DNA from: Gordionus sp. m RMFG-2023
Taxonomy: Eukaryota > Nematomorpha > Gordioida > Chordodea > Parachordodidae
NCBI RefSeq assembly: GCF_954871325.1
Contig: NC_088778.1
Coordinates: 3,133,743-3,197,742 of the forward strand
Reading direction: 5' to 3'
Length of the DNA stretch: 64,000 nt
Below are positions 1 to 10,939 of the stretch, in pieces; the first letter of the stretch is position 1, and the number at the start of each line of letters is the position of its first letter. The notes under the pieces are model-generated. The model was not told the origin of the DNA. It made no database searches and saw nothing but the letters and a program-made list of their open reading frames with translations. The translations under genes and the position numbers were made by a program.

Positions 1-578
1 TAATGTGAAAACATTGTCTATGTGTGAAATGCAATTTCAACACATGTAATTTTTCTTCCATCATGTGAAAAAAACAAAGCTACATCTTTATAAATATTTC
101 CTAAAATGAATATAAAAATCCATCTTTAGGTATTAAAAATAATTGCGAAACTTGGCCGAACAAAGATTATAAATAAAATTACAATACATACGTATATAAA
201 TACATTTAATATTATATATGAAGGAACAAATATATAATATGTAGAAAATACAATATTTTCCATCTAGGAATTACTCAGTATCCTAAGAAAAATATACCAT
301 TTCTACCTAACTCTGTCATCACAATTAGCACAAATTCACAAAAATGTAGAATGCAAAGTAACAAAAATTGATAATATAATGGGCTATATGGTATATATGT
401 AAAGAATTTTTAATATACCTTCACAATATAAAATAATTTGAGTCTTTTCTTTAAAAATATGTTCATAATTAAATAGTAAAATGTGATGTGTTATAAAATT
501 ATTAAAAAAATTAAAAAAAATGTATTATGCAGCATAAATTTACAAAAAAAAAACTTTCCCCATAAACAATATTTTCAC
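1..578. other. AT-rich non-coding stretch
   Basis: No open frame with exon-like composition is visible on either strand. The sequence is A/T-rich with A-runs and scattered TA repeats. It lies just downstream of the exon-like segments read on the minus strand at 0.58-1.54 kb, so it could be an intron or the 3' part of that gene. Confidence 0.4.
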
Positions 579-1544
579 CTCAAGGCATACCCCTCAACAT
601 GGGCTGACCTTATCTGTAAAAATATTTTCCCTTCACATCATTGCATACCATACAAATAATATAATAATTGCAAATAAAACTTCTTATAAAAATTTATAAT
701 TTAAAAAAAAATATATATATTAAATATGATTTCATAATTTGAAAAAAAAAATATTATACACCATCTAATGTATCATATAAATTCCTATCCAATTTATATA
801 TACACTAAATGCAGACACTAAATCAAAATAACTATCCACATCTAACATTATAGATATTATTCTGACTTCATCATACTTCAATTCCTTCAAATTCTCATTC
901 ATAATTAAATATATCATATGTTACCTATACAATATATTAACATTATAAATAATAATTCATAGTTAAATATATCATATGTTACCTATGCAATATATTAACA
1001 TTAATTAATGATAAATTATCCCATACATATTCATCCCTTTACAAACCCAAAATGCATAATTAAATAATACACACTTTATTACAAAAGTCTATATTCATAT
1101 ATATTTTCATAAATTTCACATATTTAAATATTTAACAATCCTTTCTGTCCTGCTGTTCATGAGGTCTTTCAGCTTCCTATGACGGAATACCTATAACACC
1201 ATTCAATGAGTTTTAAGGCATACCAAATAATGATCAAAATTAGATGTACCATATACATCTAGACATAAGATAATATACCAAATATTACTGTCTTAAATTC
1301 CTGATCTTATTTCCATATTTCTGCCTAATACTCATTACCTACTTTCAATCTTACATTTTTTTAAAGTTAAATATAAAAGTATAGAAATTTTTAAACTCAC
1401 GTATCTATATAGTTTTTAGTACATTGCATGGTTAAAATTTTTCATATAATATTTATACAAAAATTTTGTTTTTACCTTTAAAATACCGAATAACCCTGGA
1501 ATCGAAACTATCCTATAGTCATCGTGCACCAATTTCAAAAACCT
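579..1544 (-). CDS. Three exon-like segments of an unrecognised minus-strand gene
   Basis: On the minus strand three short open segments are bounded by good splice sites. The first is 1476-1544 (acceptor GATATAG, donor GTAAAA; 23 codons reading RFLKLVHDDYRIV then SIPGLFGILK). The second is 1137-1190 (acceptor GTTATAG; 18 codons reading VFRHRKLKDLMNSRTERI, donor GTTAAA). The third is 579-613 (acceptor TTTTTACAG, donor GTGAAA; reading IRSAHVEGYAL). The first two are in phase 0 at both ends and join without a stop. Base composition is less AT-rich than the surroundings, as expected of exons. If the second donor is not used, the frame runs on for a few residues to a stop, making it a terminal exon. 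I do not recognise the protein and assign no function. Further exons may lie at 1.7-2.1 kb on the same strand, where another open stretch follows a CTGACAG acceptor. Confidence 0.35.
897..1003. repeat. Tandem duplication, about 62-bp unit x 2
   Basis: Two adjacent near-identical copies of an AT-rich unit containing ATATCATATGTTACCTAT are visible. They differ by a few substitutions. No gene is seen in them. Confidence 0.7.
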
Positions 1545-2579
1545 CTATATCAAACCATAAATATTACAAACCATATCCCATAACACAAAACAAACCATAA
1601 TTTCATAATAATAAGACTCAAATTTATTTATTAAAAACATCAACACAATCTCTATACATTAACACAAAAAAATATACCAAAATTTAATATAATTATTATC
1701 CATTTCTTCATCTCCCAAAGGTTCACAGCTGACATCTTATTCAATATTTTCCCATCTCCCACTAGGGGTTTTTCCTAACAATGAAATACACCCCATGATC
1801 ATCATCTCCTCTTCTTCCCCCAAGGAAAACTTAATACCCTGTCAGAAAATAACTGACATCTTATGTATTATATTAAATTTATTTCTTCTTTTTTTCAATA
1901 ATTACAACAGTTAGATTCTACAGATTCGTAAGATCTTGATATATATATTTGTTTAAAATATTTCTATGCCTGATGATAATTTAATCCTAACTAGAACGAG
2001 CACATAGGTTTTGGTGCATGGCTTTATAATCCTCCAAGATTTTATGATACCTTTAAAGCTCCATCTTGCGGAAATTTTCTTGTTATTTTATTTTCTTACT
2101 ATTTAATATTATGAAAATTATGTAAAATGGTTTGATATGATAAAAGCACAGAAGGCAGAGAATATAAATGATAAAAATTTATCGTGAAAACCAAATATCG
2201 TAAATATTGAACATTTAACATTTATTTCCCATAAATTATATTAATCTTACATTCATCATCGTATCATAAACATATATTTAAGTATATACAAACAATGTCC
2301 ACAAATCCTTCAACAAAAGAACATCTGATCTAACAAAAAAAAATACCAACTCAATTTTTCACTAATCTATAAAAATCAATAATTATCAAATACATCAATA
2401 AATTAAATTCGAAATCAATAATCTCCATGAATCGATAAAATTAATGAATTATTTACATTTTAATTTCCGTAAAATTTTCGAATGAATATTATTTATCCAA
2501 GATTTTCTTGAAAATAAATGAACATTTTTATTTCTCCTTAATTGAACATCTGTAACAGTATATATATTATTTTAGGTAT

Positions 2580-4378
2580 CACGTCAATTCGGCGCGTATC
2601 TATTACACTTGCAATTTATTATAAATTACTTAGTATTAAAAATATAAGGATGATTAAATTGAAAATCATTTTGAATGTTGGTCCTAATAATTATTTCTTC
2701 ATATTTATTTTAACAAAATTCTCAATTTTATTTAACTAAATGTGTAATTTAAAAAAAATAAATAATTAACAACCAATATATTTACCTATTTATTTGGTTG
2801 ACCAATTTTGATTTGTAGCCAATGTTATATAAGCCGAGATTTTGGGTATAGAAGAAAGAAAAAGAAAGGCTTGGACCTCTATCTCGAAATCTTACATATT
2901 ATTTTGGCTAGAATTTAAATCGACCGTTTTTAAAAATAGACCCAGCCATGATCCAAAAATCCAATTAAGACTGACTCATTTTTTAGATTTATTAAAAATC
3001 CTTAAATTCTATTAATTAATCCTTTTTTTAAAAAAATATTAAGCTTAGGCTAATAATCAAAAATGGATTAACTCAATATAAATATACTATACACAAAACA
3101 TGCTATTAAAAAAATATTATATTCGTAAAATTAAAATTTATATGCGATCCCCCTTAAATAATCATTAATCGGACCATTTACATAGTCAGATTACAATTAA
3201 TATAATATTTTCAGCCGTATCCCGATACCTCTTTCTTGATCTTGGGGGGTTACGTACCAGAAATATATTGTTCAATTTTTGCTTCGGTTAACGATTGTTT
3301 CTAACTGTAGAGCATCTAAAAATTTCCAAATATGGGGATGGTGTGATGATAGCAGTGATGAGAATGCTCTATGCCAACCTATAGTAAAAAAAAATGACAA
3401 AGTAAATTATAAAAAATGATTGTGTAATAATGATTAAAAAGATAGCAAATATTTTTAAAAAAATTACCTTCAACTGCATTATTTGTTTTTGGGATTCCCT
3501 CCAATGTAGCAGCATATTGATTCCATTAGGGAAATTGGAAACCTTGGTGGTTGTCTTTCTCTATTACGAAGAATTTTCTCAATCTAATTCGCTACATAAT
3601 ATGTTATAAGATTATATAAGATCCTTTCGTTATCCTGTTAGAATGGTGTTTTTGTAAGTCCATAAAAAGCATCAACTCCATCATCTATGGGAACAAATGC
3701 AAGAGAGAGAGCATTTGTTTGATTCTTATAGACCACTCATATCCTGCATCTTTACCTAAATAATGTGCTAATAACTCGCCATCACTCTGTATATGGTTTC
3801 CAAATCGCTTGGGTCATATGAAAAAAAACACCCTCTTACAGTTATGCTCAAAATCGATCATTACCGATATAGGATTTAGATTATTTTTTAATCGTTTTAT
3901 CTCATCCCAAGACCTTTATATAAGTAATCTGGGTGGGGTAAATTATTTTTTTAAACTTTTAAAAGGGGATTTAACATTATTGTACTTATCGGGGAGTGGG
4001 GGGTATTTTGGGTCTATTTTTTAAAAAACGGTTGATTAAGATTGTAGCCAAAATCATATATAAGATTAGAGATAGGTCTAATCTTTCTTTCTTTCTTCTA
4101 TGCGCAAAATCTCCAAGCTTACCCGATATTGGTTACTAATCAACATACCTTATAATGGGGTAAATTGGTCCATTAAAGAAATAGGTATAAATATTCGTTA
4201 AATTTTTTTTCTAGATATTACACATTTAGTAAATAAAATTGAGGATTTTTGTTAAAATAAATATGAAGAAATAATTAATAATACCAACAATCAAAATGAC
4301 TTCTATTTAATCATCCTTATATTTTTATAAATTTATAATAAATTTGCAGCAATAATAGATACGCGCCGAATTGACGTG
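2580..4378 (-). mobile_element. Mutator-like DNA transposon (MULE), decayed, with long terminal inverted repeats
   Basis: The two ends are inverted copies of each other over about 370 bp (2580-2945 against 4012-4378). The outermost bases are CACGTCAATTCGGCGCG and its complement, and arm identity is roughly 85 percent by eye. Long inverted ends are typical of Mutator-like elements. The interior holds minus-strand remnants of a transposase with the signature of metazoan MULEs: a segment reading LAFVPIDD, then RQPPRFPISL, then after a splice junction GWHRAFSSLLSS and PHIWKFLDAL. These match the family order of NxPPRFP, NNAVEGWH and a WKF motif. The junction is a host-style intron (donor GAAG/GTAATT, acceptor CTATAG/GTTGG). 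Several stops and frame breaks in the 5' part show that it is inactive. A convincing 9-bp target duplication was not found. Confidence 0.75.
3270..3860 (-). pseudogene. MULE transposase remnant
   Basis: This is the transposase part of the element at 2580-4378. The last exon (about 3275-3385, minus) is open and reads WHRAFSSLLSS, HHPHIWKFLDALQ and LETIVNRSKN before a stop. It is preceded by an intron of about 80 bp. The upstream exon (about 3460-3860) reads GCFFHMTQAIW, ALSLAFVPIDDG and RERQPPRFPISL in different frames and is broken by stops and frameshifts. Only the C-terminal half of a typical transposase is recognisable; the DDE core was not seen. It would have cut and joined DNA at the element ends. 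Confidence 0.7.
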
Positions 4379-5442
4379 GAACCATACCAGCTTCTGAGTC
4401 GGATTAGTTTATAGGAACGGCTATAATAATCTTAACTTAACGAATATCTTCTTAAACGTAAATAAATTTTCCAAGTACTATCAAATTTACAAAATTCTAA
4501 ACAATAAAGTCTTTATTTCGAATTTCATCTTTTATTTCATATATAAACAAAATTTTTATAAAATTAATTTTTCATTATCATATAAAAAAATAATATTATT
4601 ATCTTCATGTGTACAAAGATATTTTACGAGTCGGGCAAGAAACCCCGGTTCATTTTGGGCTGATTTCTAGTATATATGTTTCTATAGTAAACGGTTATTA
4701 TTTTGTAAACTGATTCTGGAGACGTAAGGATTTAGAATATCTCAATTTTGAATCATTTTTACGAGGGTTAAATTTACAAAAAAATAGGTATTCCAGACAA
4801 TTTAAGAACAATTTTATTGCAAACGACTTTAAAAAATATCACGATTTTCTCATCTAATTTAAAGGTTTAACACAGGTTTTATGGTGAAATTAAATACTAT
4901 TTTTTTTTGGTAACCTCCCAAGTGACGTATGTTTTTTAGGGGTCTTTTGAGTTTTTTTTAAGAAAGAGCTTGTAAAGGTGGACTTCTCAATTTCAAAAAA
5001 AATATTTCTATTCTTTATATTTAATGTTATGGTGGACTAAATTTATTTTTTTTGGCAATAATTTTGATAATAGTCTGAAATCAGGTTCATCTATTTTTTA
5101 TTCTATTTATTACAAAATATTTATAAAAATTAAAAAGTAAATTATTCGCATCTCTTGACTCTTTTTTTTAAAAATTCAATTTTATAATTGTCACATTCAC
5201 TCAATTAACTTTAATATTTTTCGAACCAATACCGGACCTCTATTTTATTGATGAAATTACCTCATTGGCCAGGACTCTAGTTGCTCAGCGCATGCTCGAA
5301 TACCGGTAAAACAGTTATCATTTTTTTCGAATTTAAAAATGATTCCCGTAAGATGATTTAAAATGTAGAGACTCCAAAATTTTCACCTTTTCCGGATAAT
5401 ATGATTTCACCATTTATATTTAAAAAAAAATTAATATTTAAG
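4379..5442. other. AT-rich non-coding stretch upstream of terminal exon
   Basis: No long open frame is visible. A 26-nt segment at about 5280-5305 has an acceptor-like CTCTAG and a donor-like ACCG/GTAAAAC and could be a tiny exon of the gene ending at 5652, but this is not supported enough to call. Confidence 0.3.
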
Positions 5443-5652
5443 GTGCAATATAGGAAAACCGAACCTTACAAGAGACGCAAAATGAAAAGAGATAAGTGCT
5501 GCGCCGTACCCACAAAAGGAGTAGCTGGCATAAAAATATCGGACCCTTCCGCCAACGAGGAAGCGATAAATTTACACGGCGATGGTAGCCATTCGAATTT
5601 GGATAACGATAGTAACGAAGAAATTCCTTCTACGTCTCGAGATATTCAATGA
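5443..5652 (+). CDS. Probable terminal exon of an unrecognised gene
   Basis: After an acceptor (AATATTTAAG/GTG) a 69-codon frame runs to a TGA, and AATAAA follows immediately. Codon composition is clearly richer in G and C than the flanks, which supports real coding. The residues start VQYRKTEPYKRRKMKRDK, very basic, then a Cys pair, then an acidic serine-rich tail with DNDSNEEIPSTS. A basic stretch followed by an acidic, phosphorylatable tail would suit the cytoplasmic end of a membrane protein or a nuclear protein tail, but I recognise no family. The upstream exons were not found and may lie in this window's unassigned 4.4-5.4 kb or further upstream. Confidence 0.5.
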   Translation: MQYRKTEPYKRRKMKRDKCCAVPTKGVAGIKISDPSANEEAINLHGDGSHSNLDNDSNEEIPSTSRDIQ

Positions 5653-6147
5653 ATAAATTTCTGAAATTCGGCAAGCATTTTGCATCAACATTTACCTACG
5701 TTAGGAAATGACTAAATTCCTTAAATATTTATAAACTTTATATAAATAACCAATTCAACAAAAAATGGAAGAGCATCCCAAACATCAATTACCTTAATTA
5801 AGATTCACCAATCCACTTCACGCCAATAATTCCTTTTCAAGTGGAGATTCGATAAAACTAATTTCAATTTTCATACTTTTCGTAAATAAATAACTTTAAA
5901 AAACTTAATCGAAATTTTAAACTTAAAAAAGAAATCTTCCATGGCAACATTGACCCAAAACATGAAACCTCAACTATCATCTATTTTGTTATTTTTAACA
6001 ATAAAATATCAATAGCTATCTTCAGTAAATCTAACTTGATTCCAATTAACAAATTCTCGGTTTTTAATATTCGAAACGTTATTTATTATTATATGTTAGC
6101 GTACCGTTTTTATTTATATACATTTTTGTAAATAAAGAATATTTAAA

Positions 6148-6211
6148 AAAAAATCAATTTGTAACTGTGATACTTGTTAAAAAATCGATTTGTAACTGTG
6201 ATACTTGTTGA
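6148..6211. repeat. Tandem 32-bp duplication
   Basis: A unit containing TTTGTAACTGTGATACTTG occurs twice in a row with one or two differences. Confidence 0.7.
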
Positions 6212-6235
6212 ATTATTATTTTTTATACAATATTA

Positions 6236-6521
6236 TAACCAGAAAAATATTACCCAGGCCCACTATAAGTTAAATCTCGAGGCGTAAGTAATATTTTTCT
6301 GTTAGTAACCGGGTGGGGGGAAATTTGACCCCCCTCCTATCCCCCCCTCCTATCTCCCCCCCCCCCAGACCAAGAAATATAAATTTTACTTGGAAGAGGT
6401 TTACTCGATATTAAAATAAATATACTTTATCAAATAAATTTTTTAGGCTTAGACAATATTTTTCTGGCTATAATATTGAGTTAGCCGATTTTAAAAGTCT
6501 CAAAACGAGCCGTTTAACAAC
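6236..6521. mobile_element. hAT-like MITE, family A (degraded copy)
   Basis: It carries the family A inner core (AGAAAAATATT ... ATTTTTCTGGCTATAATATT) and the 3' end GAGCCGTTTAACAAC. The middle has been replaced by unrelated G/C-rich sequence, so only the two halves of the palindrome remain. Confidence 0.55.
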
Positions 6522-7203
6522 GGCGGAAGGATATTTTGATGATATAGAATTTGTATCAATTATTCGGGTGTAAACTTTCTTTTTTTTTATTGAAGTTTTT
6601 GATAATAATAATTCTAAATTATATAATTGCTGTTTTCTAAAAATATATTTATTATTTCTTATCGAGAATCATATATCTAGAGCCACTGTTTGTTGAAGAT
6701 CCCTGGTACACTGGTAATGGTGTTGGTAATCAATATTGAATTTTGGTGTAAGACGGAGAGGTAAACTAATACTCAATGAAGCAGGGGGATAGAAACCTAC
6801 CCCTGAATATGGTTGGGAGAGCAGCTAGCTTCTAATAGCATGTTTGGGAATCGGAATATATATATATTCTTGGAATGTATAGAAAATTTCGGAAGGGAGA
6901 AAATAAAGATGGTAAAATTCTTCTGTACTTAAAATGGATGGCTTGACATAATATCAAAAAATAAAAGCGTTTGTTCGTCGATAATTTTTAAATCTGCTTC
7001 TTTGGCATCTGGTATTAAACAAAAAGTTTGTCTGAGAATATTGGTATCGTTATTGCTGAATGAGCAATCGTCTTTTGGGAACCATTCTTCGCTTTCCTAT
7101 CTGCCATTAACTTTACCGAAAATTAATTTTACCAGATTTAAATTTTCCAAAATATAAACCACAAAAAAATCAACATTTCATTTTCATATCAAATTAATTA
7201 AAT

Positions 7204-7284
7204 TCGCGCTGCAACAATTATGATAAAATTACTTTTAAAAAAAATATATATATAAAGAATTATTAATTATCTTTAAAAATAAGT
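7204..7284 (+). promoter_or_regulatory. Shared upstream block of antistasin-like gene 1
   Basis: The block CAACAATTATGATAAAATTA followed by a CTTTTAAAAAAAA run lies just upstream of the start codon and recurs almost unchanged at 13553-13595 in front of the second gene. A TATATATATAAAG stretch (7244-7256) sits about 30 bp before the ATG and could be a TATA element. This is inference from conservation and position. Confidence 0.4.
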
Positions 7285-7648
7285 ATGAAAAACGTAGTTT
7301 CAATATTCTTAGCCGTGGGATTGATCTTTTCCGCGAACGAATTTACAGTGACACCATATAGGGTGTGTCATGTTTGCGAACTCAAATGCGAATTTGGATG
7401 GATTATGGGTCCTGATGATTGCCCACTGTGTAAATGCAAGCCAAATCCATGGGTGTGCAATCCTATTTGCAATATGAAATGCCCTTCTGGAAATAGCTTT
7501 AGAAAGTGTCCAGTCTGCGATTGCAATGCCCATCCTGGTAATTTGTTGCTCTATTCGGATTTTTATCTCGTTCGTTTGTTTCTTTGGCAACATTTTAGAT
7601 GTATATGGCTGCAAAACTTGCCTTCAAATTCCCCCTGATATTCCTTAG
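7285..7648 (+). CDS. Small secreted antistasin-like cysteine-rich protein, copy 1
   Basis: Two exons (7285-7537 and 7599-7648) joined in phase 1 give a protein of 100 residues. Intron 1 is 61 nt (donor GTAATT, acceptor CATTTTAG). Residues 1-18 (MKNVVSIFLAVGLIFSAN) form a signal peptide. The mature part holds two antistasin-type modules with spacing C-x2-C-x3-C-x9-C-x2-C-x-C: CHVCELKCEFG...DDCPLCKC, then CNPICNMKCPSG...KCPVCDC. A short tail from exon 2 adds CKTC and ends at TAG. Antistasin modules are compact disulphide-bonded folds found in secreted serine-protease inhibitors and in defence or adhesion proteins. The target cannot be read from the sequence. The same gene is duplicated at 13.6 kb. 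If the intron were retained the frame would run on to 7638, but the splice sites and the paralogue favour splicing. Confidence 0.7.
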
Positions 7649-8109
7649 ATCGGCCGAAAATAATTGCCCGATTAAGTGTTCGTTTTCCATTTTTTTCTTT
7701 TTACCTCGGGGAGATTTATAGATATGTTTTTATTAAGATACTGTTTTATATGCCCGCCGTTTGTCTAATATGATGCCCTAGAGCCTAAATTAGAGTTCTT
7801 CAAATGGCAAAATTTTTAGGCCTGGCCTGATTAAAATCTTTACTCTTGCCTGATACGGCCAATTTTTCAATTTTTTACTAATGTTTTCCAGCCCTATTTT
7901 TGTTTTATGTACAAGGCCCTAACCCCAAGATATGAGTGGTTAAACACCAAAGTCAATTATTTATAATATTTACCCAGGCAGGGTAACGTCTGAAAATAAA
8001 TTTATTAGGGCCGGGCTGAGAATATGATCGGGTTGGATTATTGGAAAAATTCTAATATTTGATAGAGAGCTGTCCTCTAGCCTGAATATTTCCTAATTAT
8101 ACAAACTAT

Positions 8110-8258
8110 TAGTGTTGTTAAACGGCTCGATTTGATTTCGATTAGGATAACTCAATATTTTATGCAGAATAATATTGCACACGCCTGAAGAGTTTGCTCA
8201 TAGATGACACAAAGGTCTAGACACCCATAAGCGAGATCTTGATGCTTAGGCAATGGCA
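8110..8258. mobile_element. hAT-like MITE, family A (one arm)
   Basis: It begins TAGTGTTGTTAAACGGCTCG, contains ACTCAATATTTTATGCAGAA and the central GGTCTAGACACCCATAAGCGA segment, and stops after the AGGCAATG of the second half. Only the 5' arm and core remain. Confidence 0.6.
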
Positions 8259-9432
8259 TAACTTTTGTCAATTGCACCTCAAGTCGTTCTGCCAACTTCA
8301 CGGACCTTATTACATTAGGCAATTTCTACTTTTTTTTAAAAAATATGATTTTTATTCTATAAAACAACCATCTGCCCAAAATTTCGCCTTGAAGCAAACT
8401 TCCATCCCCATTAATTGGATAAAATTATCTTCATTTATCAAGCTCTGTATTTTGACATTTCGATATTTTTAACTTTCTTTTAAAATTAAAAAAACTATCA
8501 AAAAAATAATCACTTGCCGGATCACCAATCAATTCAAAGTCAAACCAACGTTCAAATTAATAGGTTAGAGCTAATCATGTACCATGCAATGGGAGTTTGC
8601 CCAACTTAGAAAAGTATAGGATTAAATTTCTATATGATTTAAAATGAAATATGCTTTTTTTTTGTAATTATAATGTTATGGATTTATACCATTGTATATT
8701 ATAATGAATTATAATTTTGATTTTAATGTAAAAAATTTTAAATTGCTAAACAAACGTTATATAAAAAAAAAAAATTACTTCCCAAAAAAATTTATTACCT
8801 AATTGCCTGAAATTTATAGTGTTGGTAATTTACAAATTGGAATACATTTTTGGGAAAGAGTCAGATCTTCAAATTTAAAAAAAAAACACGCTTAGCAACT
8901 TGTTTTAAAATTACTTTCGAGCCATTTTTTTTTAAATTAGAAGATTTCGCCGGAAATATATTCCAGCATGCCTAAAATACCAACCCTATAGATTTGATAC
9001 CTTTTTATACGATATTTCATTTACTAGGCACATTGTCAGTAACTGCCTCATAAAAAGACGAAAATTTGACTCTGAAGGTCTCTGACATTAGTCTTATATA
9101 AGAGGAGTAACAATTTCATAACCAGTCGTCTATAGATATGAAGTTGATATTATTTATACGTAATATCCTTAGAACTGTGCCCCCGATAAGCTGCTCCACG
9201 CCGAAAACTTAATTGGAATGGGCCACGCCTCTAGGTTTGCTAGTGATTTTTGTTAGAACTTTGGCGGGCCGTATAAAATTTTTTAAAATGCTACACAATC
9301 ATATTTATTTAGATATTGAATTATTATTTTTCGAATTTTGAATAAATATCATTTTACAATCATTCATTCCTACATTTACACCATGATTCACCATATAATT
9401 TTAATCATAAAAATCTACGATAATCAACCTTT

Positions 9433-9705
9433 CCCTGAAGAAAGATCAAATTTAATTTCATTAAAAATGTGTGATTTTTTTTTAATTTTAAGAATATTTC
9501 ATTCATTAACACGCCAGAAATTGCTGAAGGAAGATCAAATTTAATTTCATTAAAAAATGTGTGATTTTTTTATAATTTTAAGAATATTTCATTTATTAAC
9601 ACGCCAGAAATTGCTGAAGAAAGATCAAATTTAATTTCATTAAAAATGTGTGATTTTTTTTTAATTTTAAGAATATTTCATTTATTAACACGCCAGATAT
9701 TGCAC
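9433..9705. repeat. Minisatellite, about 91-bp unit x 3
   Basis: Three head-to-tail copies of a unit containing AAGATCAAATTTAATTTC, AATGTGTGATTTTTT and ATTAACACGCCAGA are visible. They differ by few bases, which suggests recent tandem expansion. Confidence 0.8.
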
Positions 9706-10388
9706 GAGTGCAATTTCATCACCCACCAGGAGTTGTAGCGTGCACCATGTATATTCACTAGTATATAGATCCTATACATGATGTATACGCGTTTTATTAT
9801 AGTGGACGGTACCACTATGTAGTCAGCTAGCATAGCAAAGAAGAGAGGAGGAATAAAGAGGGGATCTATTAGTTCCATTACCGGCAAGATAGTGTTAAGA
9901 GATTGTAACCAATATTAAAAATAATGTACCTGACGCCTGGTTAGATATTTAAGAGATGAAATAAAAAGTAAGTCTTATGTTAGGTAAGTATATCCTTGGA
10001 AGATAACGTTATGTCTATATAGCGTGTCCTATTCCAGAGGCATCCAACTTCCCTGTAATGGTAATCTCAATCCCTGAAACCCATTATCCTAAGGGGCTTA
10101 CTATCGTTTTGTCTGATTTTTTTTCCCTGTTTTTTCCTTCATTAATTTTTGTCATTCACTAGAGTCAATAGTGTCCCCATAAATCCTTGTCTGTATTATG
10201 CAAGCGATGCTCGGAATCCCCATTATTTACGACATTATCATTATTGTGGTGAACCCGGGATCGTTATCATTATTCACGGTTCTAAGATTATCATTGCCTG
10301 TGCCGAATTTTAATATTTGGCTAGATAAAAATCATGTTAGAAAATAAAGGCTAGGGAGTGTTGTGAGCGTTTATCTTTTAAAGATCCA
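9706..10388. other. Intergenic, nothing recognised
   Basis: No exon-like frame, RNA gene or clear terminal repeat is visible in this stretch. Confidence 0.4.
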
Positions 10389-10939
10389 GAGTCACTGTAT
10401 CTATTGTGGTAATCGTGTTTCCTAGTGTTGTTTAACGGCTCGATTTGCTGACCATATTGATTTTTTTTTACAAACAAAAAGATGTGGGGGGGGGGGGTAT
10501 TTAAAGGAAAATATTTGGTACAGACCAAAAAAAAAACAAACTAAAATACTCTACGAAATTAAAAAAAATAAAGCTTAAAAACTGATTTCACGATTTAAGA
10601 CGGATACGTTTTTTTTAAAAATTAAATATTTAAATATCAAATTTGTGAGCCGAGTTTAACGAAAAAAAATTAACATTTTATCCATTTAAATCCCATTTTA
10701 TCTATAGTCACTCTATCTATTGTGGTAATCGTGTTTTTCTAGTGTTGTTTAACGGCTAGATTTGCTGACCATATTGATTTTTAACAAAAAGTAAATGGGG
10801 GTGGGTGTAGACAAATATAACTAACAATTATGATTTTACTATTTAAGATGAATACAAATACGTTATTTTTAAATTAAAAATTTAAATATCAAATTTGTGA
10901 ACCGAGTTAGCTAAACAAAATTAACATTTTATCCGTTTA
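10389..10939. repeat. Direct duplication, about 240-300-bp unit x 2
   Basis: Two direct copies (about 10389-10687 and 10705-10939) share TATCTATTGTGGTAATCGTG, then TAGTGTTGTTTAACGGCT, then ATTTGTGA and CCGAGTTNA, then TTAACATTTTATCC. Both contain the first 20 bases of hAT-like MITE family A, so the unit probably derives from an element with the same ends. Copies differ by short indels. Confidence 0.7.

Larger units (their letters stand above)
5653..7203. other. Intergenic, repeats only
   Basis: Mostly AT-rich sequence. It contains a tandem 32-bp duplication (about 6148-6210), a decayed hAT-like MITE (6236-6521) interrupted by a G/C-homopolymer tract (6308-6367), and nothing with exon-like composition. 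Confidence 0.5.
7285..9120 (+). repeat. Segmental duplication unit 1
   Basis: The gene at 7285 and about 1.5 kb downstream of it match the region 13633-15180 in order. Shared blocks include TTGAAGCAAAC or its variant near 8390 and 14235, TTTCGATATTTT near 8459 and 14323, ACCAACCCTATA near 8977 and 14930, and ACATTGTCAGTAAC near 9032 and 14980. Divergence is moderate with many indels, so the duplication is old. Confidence 0.6.

Noticed and set aside
6308-6367. A functional G/C-rich regulatory island
   Set aside because: It is mainly G and C homopolymer runs, common at several sites in the window and prone to sequencing error.
7309-7614. Antisense 101-codon frame over antistasin-like gene 1
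   Set aside because: Shadow of the real gene; the plus strand has signal peptide, cysteine spacing, splice sites and a paralogue.
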